NCBI GenBank assembly: GCA_023954375.1
Contig: JAMLIC010000035.1
Location: 31,075-95,074, forward strand
DNA length: 64,000 bases
DNA from: Planctomycetota bacterium
GTDB taxonomy: Bacteria > Planctomycetota > J058
Direction of reading: 5' to 3'
This document shows positions 63,171 to 64,000 of this stretch, piece by piece. Under the pieces are notes generated by a model. The model did no database searches. It saw only the letters and a list, made by a program, of their open reading frames with translations, and was not told the DNA's origin. Within the stretch, counting starts at the first letter, position 1; each line of letters begins with the position of its first letter. A program made the translations under genes and the position numbers.

Positions 63171-63914
63171 ATGCCCCGAGCGGCTGCAACAGCCATTGCG
63201 CTTGTATGTGTGGTTTGTGGTTGCCGATCCGTCCGTGACTTCGTCCTTAGAAGCGCAAGCCCCCAGTTGGCCACAGCAGTCCGCTGGTACGAGGATGCGG
63301 AGGCGGCGGAGGAAGAGATTTCGCGACGGCTGAAGGAACGCGAGAACCTTTCGCTGACGATCATGCGCATAACTGGAGAAGTCGTGCTCCCTGGCGTTCC
63401 GCCTTCCTCCTTCTCGGATCCTTGGGGTAATCCTTGGTGTTACGATCTTGGTCGGCCTTACTCCGCAGGACCGAACGGTGTGCCAGAGTTCTTGCGTGGC
63501 GACGATGTTGCCCCTGATCCCCCCGGTCTTGCAGCCTCCTGCGTGCTGTCCATTGGTTGGCTTGGCAGGGGAGGAGTGTTCGTGGGGGTTGCATTGTTCG
63601 TTCTGGCTCGTGTTCGGAACCGGCGTCCGCAGCTTCTGAAGCACGGCATGTTCTTGGTAGCAATCGTTGCCGGCGTCTCGGCAGCCTTCGTCTGCGCAGA
63701 GGTGCTGAGGCTACCAATCCTTCAGCCCACGCTTGATCGACTGCCGCCTGGCGTAGCGTTAGTGCTACCCACCTGGGCTGGGGCGTCCCTTGCTGTTGGA
63801 GGCATTGTTGGGCTTCTCGCGCTGCTGGGGCTTCAGGCCTGGATTGAGTTCCAGAAGCATGAGAAACCCGTAGTGTTCCATTGCTCAGCCGACGCCCAGA
63901 TTCAGGAGTTGTGA
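63171..63914 (+). CDS. Membrane lipoprotein with a GspG-like loop; possible partner of the Rhs tip
   Basis: 247 residues, starting 2 bases after the Rhs stop. Signal with lipobox-like VVCGCRS. Early helix ATAVRWYEDAEAAEEEISRR leads to SFSDPWGNPWCYDLGRPYSAGPNG, which matches the calcium-loop region of type II secretion pseudopilins (DPWGxxY...GxDG). Three hydrophobic spans follow (GVFVGVALFVLARV, MFLVAIVAGVSAAFVCAEV, ASLAVGGIVGLLALLGL). Lower GC than the core genome, like the Rhs tip. Position suggests an immunity- or assembly-type partner; no immunity family is recognised. Confidence 0.7.
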   Translation: MPRAAATAIALVCVVCGCRSVRDFVLRSASPQLATAVRWYEDAEAAEEEISRRLKERENLSLTIMRITGEVVLPGVPPSSFSDPWGNPWCYDLGRPYSAGPNGVPEFLRGDDVAPDPPGLAASCVLSIGWLGRGGVFVGVALFVLARVRNRRPQLLKHGMFLVAIVAGVSAAFVCAEVLRLPILQPTLDRLPPGVALVLPTWAGASLAVGGIVGLLALLGLQAWIEFQKHEKPVVFHCSADAQIQEL

Positions 63915-64000
63915 GGGAGCCGGTGTGAACGTCGCGGAGAGGACGACGACCCCGACGACGCGGTCCGAGGGGATGGCCGTGGCGGGGCCGAGGCCTCAGG

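Overview
The window is very GC-rich (roughly three quarters G+C by eye) and gene-dense, with frequent GTG starts and ATGA/GTGA stop-start overlaps. The content suggests an environmental bacterium, most likely a planctomycete-like lineage. The supporting signs are a very large TPR membrane protein, a kinase-like protein paired with a RING-type zinc protein, pentapeptide and HEAT proteins, a ChaN-like protein, and a FabF/ACP/CrtI-like lipid cluster that resembles clusters discussed for anammox ladderane lipids. This assignment is inferred from gene content; no rRNA, tRNA or CRISPR array was seen.

Layout. 1-1117: RdgC-like gene pieces. 1297-4278: a secreted S41-type protease homologue divergent from a pseudokinase/RING pair. 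4283-11210 (minus): an OleABCD long-chain olefin pathway. oleA, a 55-codon micro-ORF, oleB and oleC are linked by GTGA overlaps. oleD is separated from them by a 1.9 kb island holding two inverted four-helix-bundle genes, each with a long hairpin upstream and a hexanucleotide array downstream. 11404-14361: a TPR membrane protein. 14461-20285: a dedicated fatty-acid-synthase-like operon (FabF, ACP, two CrtI-like flavoproteins, FabZ-like, FabI-like). It probably makes an unusual acyl chain and may feed the Ole enzymes. 20323-29147: a lipoprotein, zinc-motif, pentapeptide, large unknown, Clp-N-like, secreted and HEAT-repeat proteins. 29149-29717: a ParE-type toxin-antitoxin pair. 29757-32742: three overlapping DegP/trypsin-PDZ paralogues, of which only the first keeps a catalytic triad. 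32880-51643: a ChaN-like protein and a set of envelope genes (GT2 synthase, SGNH hydrolase, lipoproteins, cell-wall amidase, MMPL exporter, GT-C-type transferases). Four of these share the motif YYGATACRCG upstream.

51.7-64 kb is an accessory region. It holds two unknown small proteins and a roughly 4.06 kb four-gene transposon (RepA-like ATPase, TniB/ExeA-like ATPase, DD35E transposase, zinc-ribbon protein) bounded by 12-bp inverted repeats. The transposon abuts a roughly 2000-residue Rhs/YD-repeat protein that carries an inserted YWTD-type beta-propeller and a lower-GC C-terminal tip. A small membrane lipoprotein gene follows directly and may be its partner.

How parts may work together: the FAS/CrtI operon and the ole operon flank the TPR gene and could form one hydrocarbon or lipid locus; the three DegP-like proteins could form one mixed periplasmic complex; the Rhs protein and its downstream gene look like a toxin/immunity-type arrangement. 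All three are inferences from layout and motifs.
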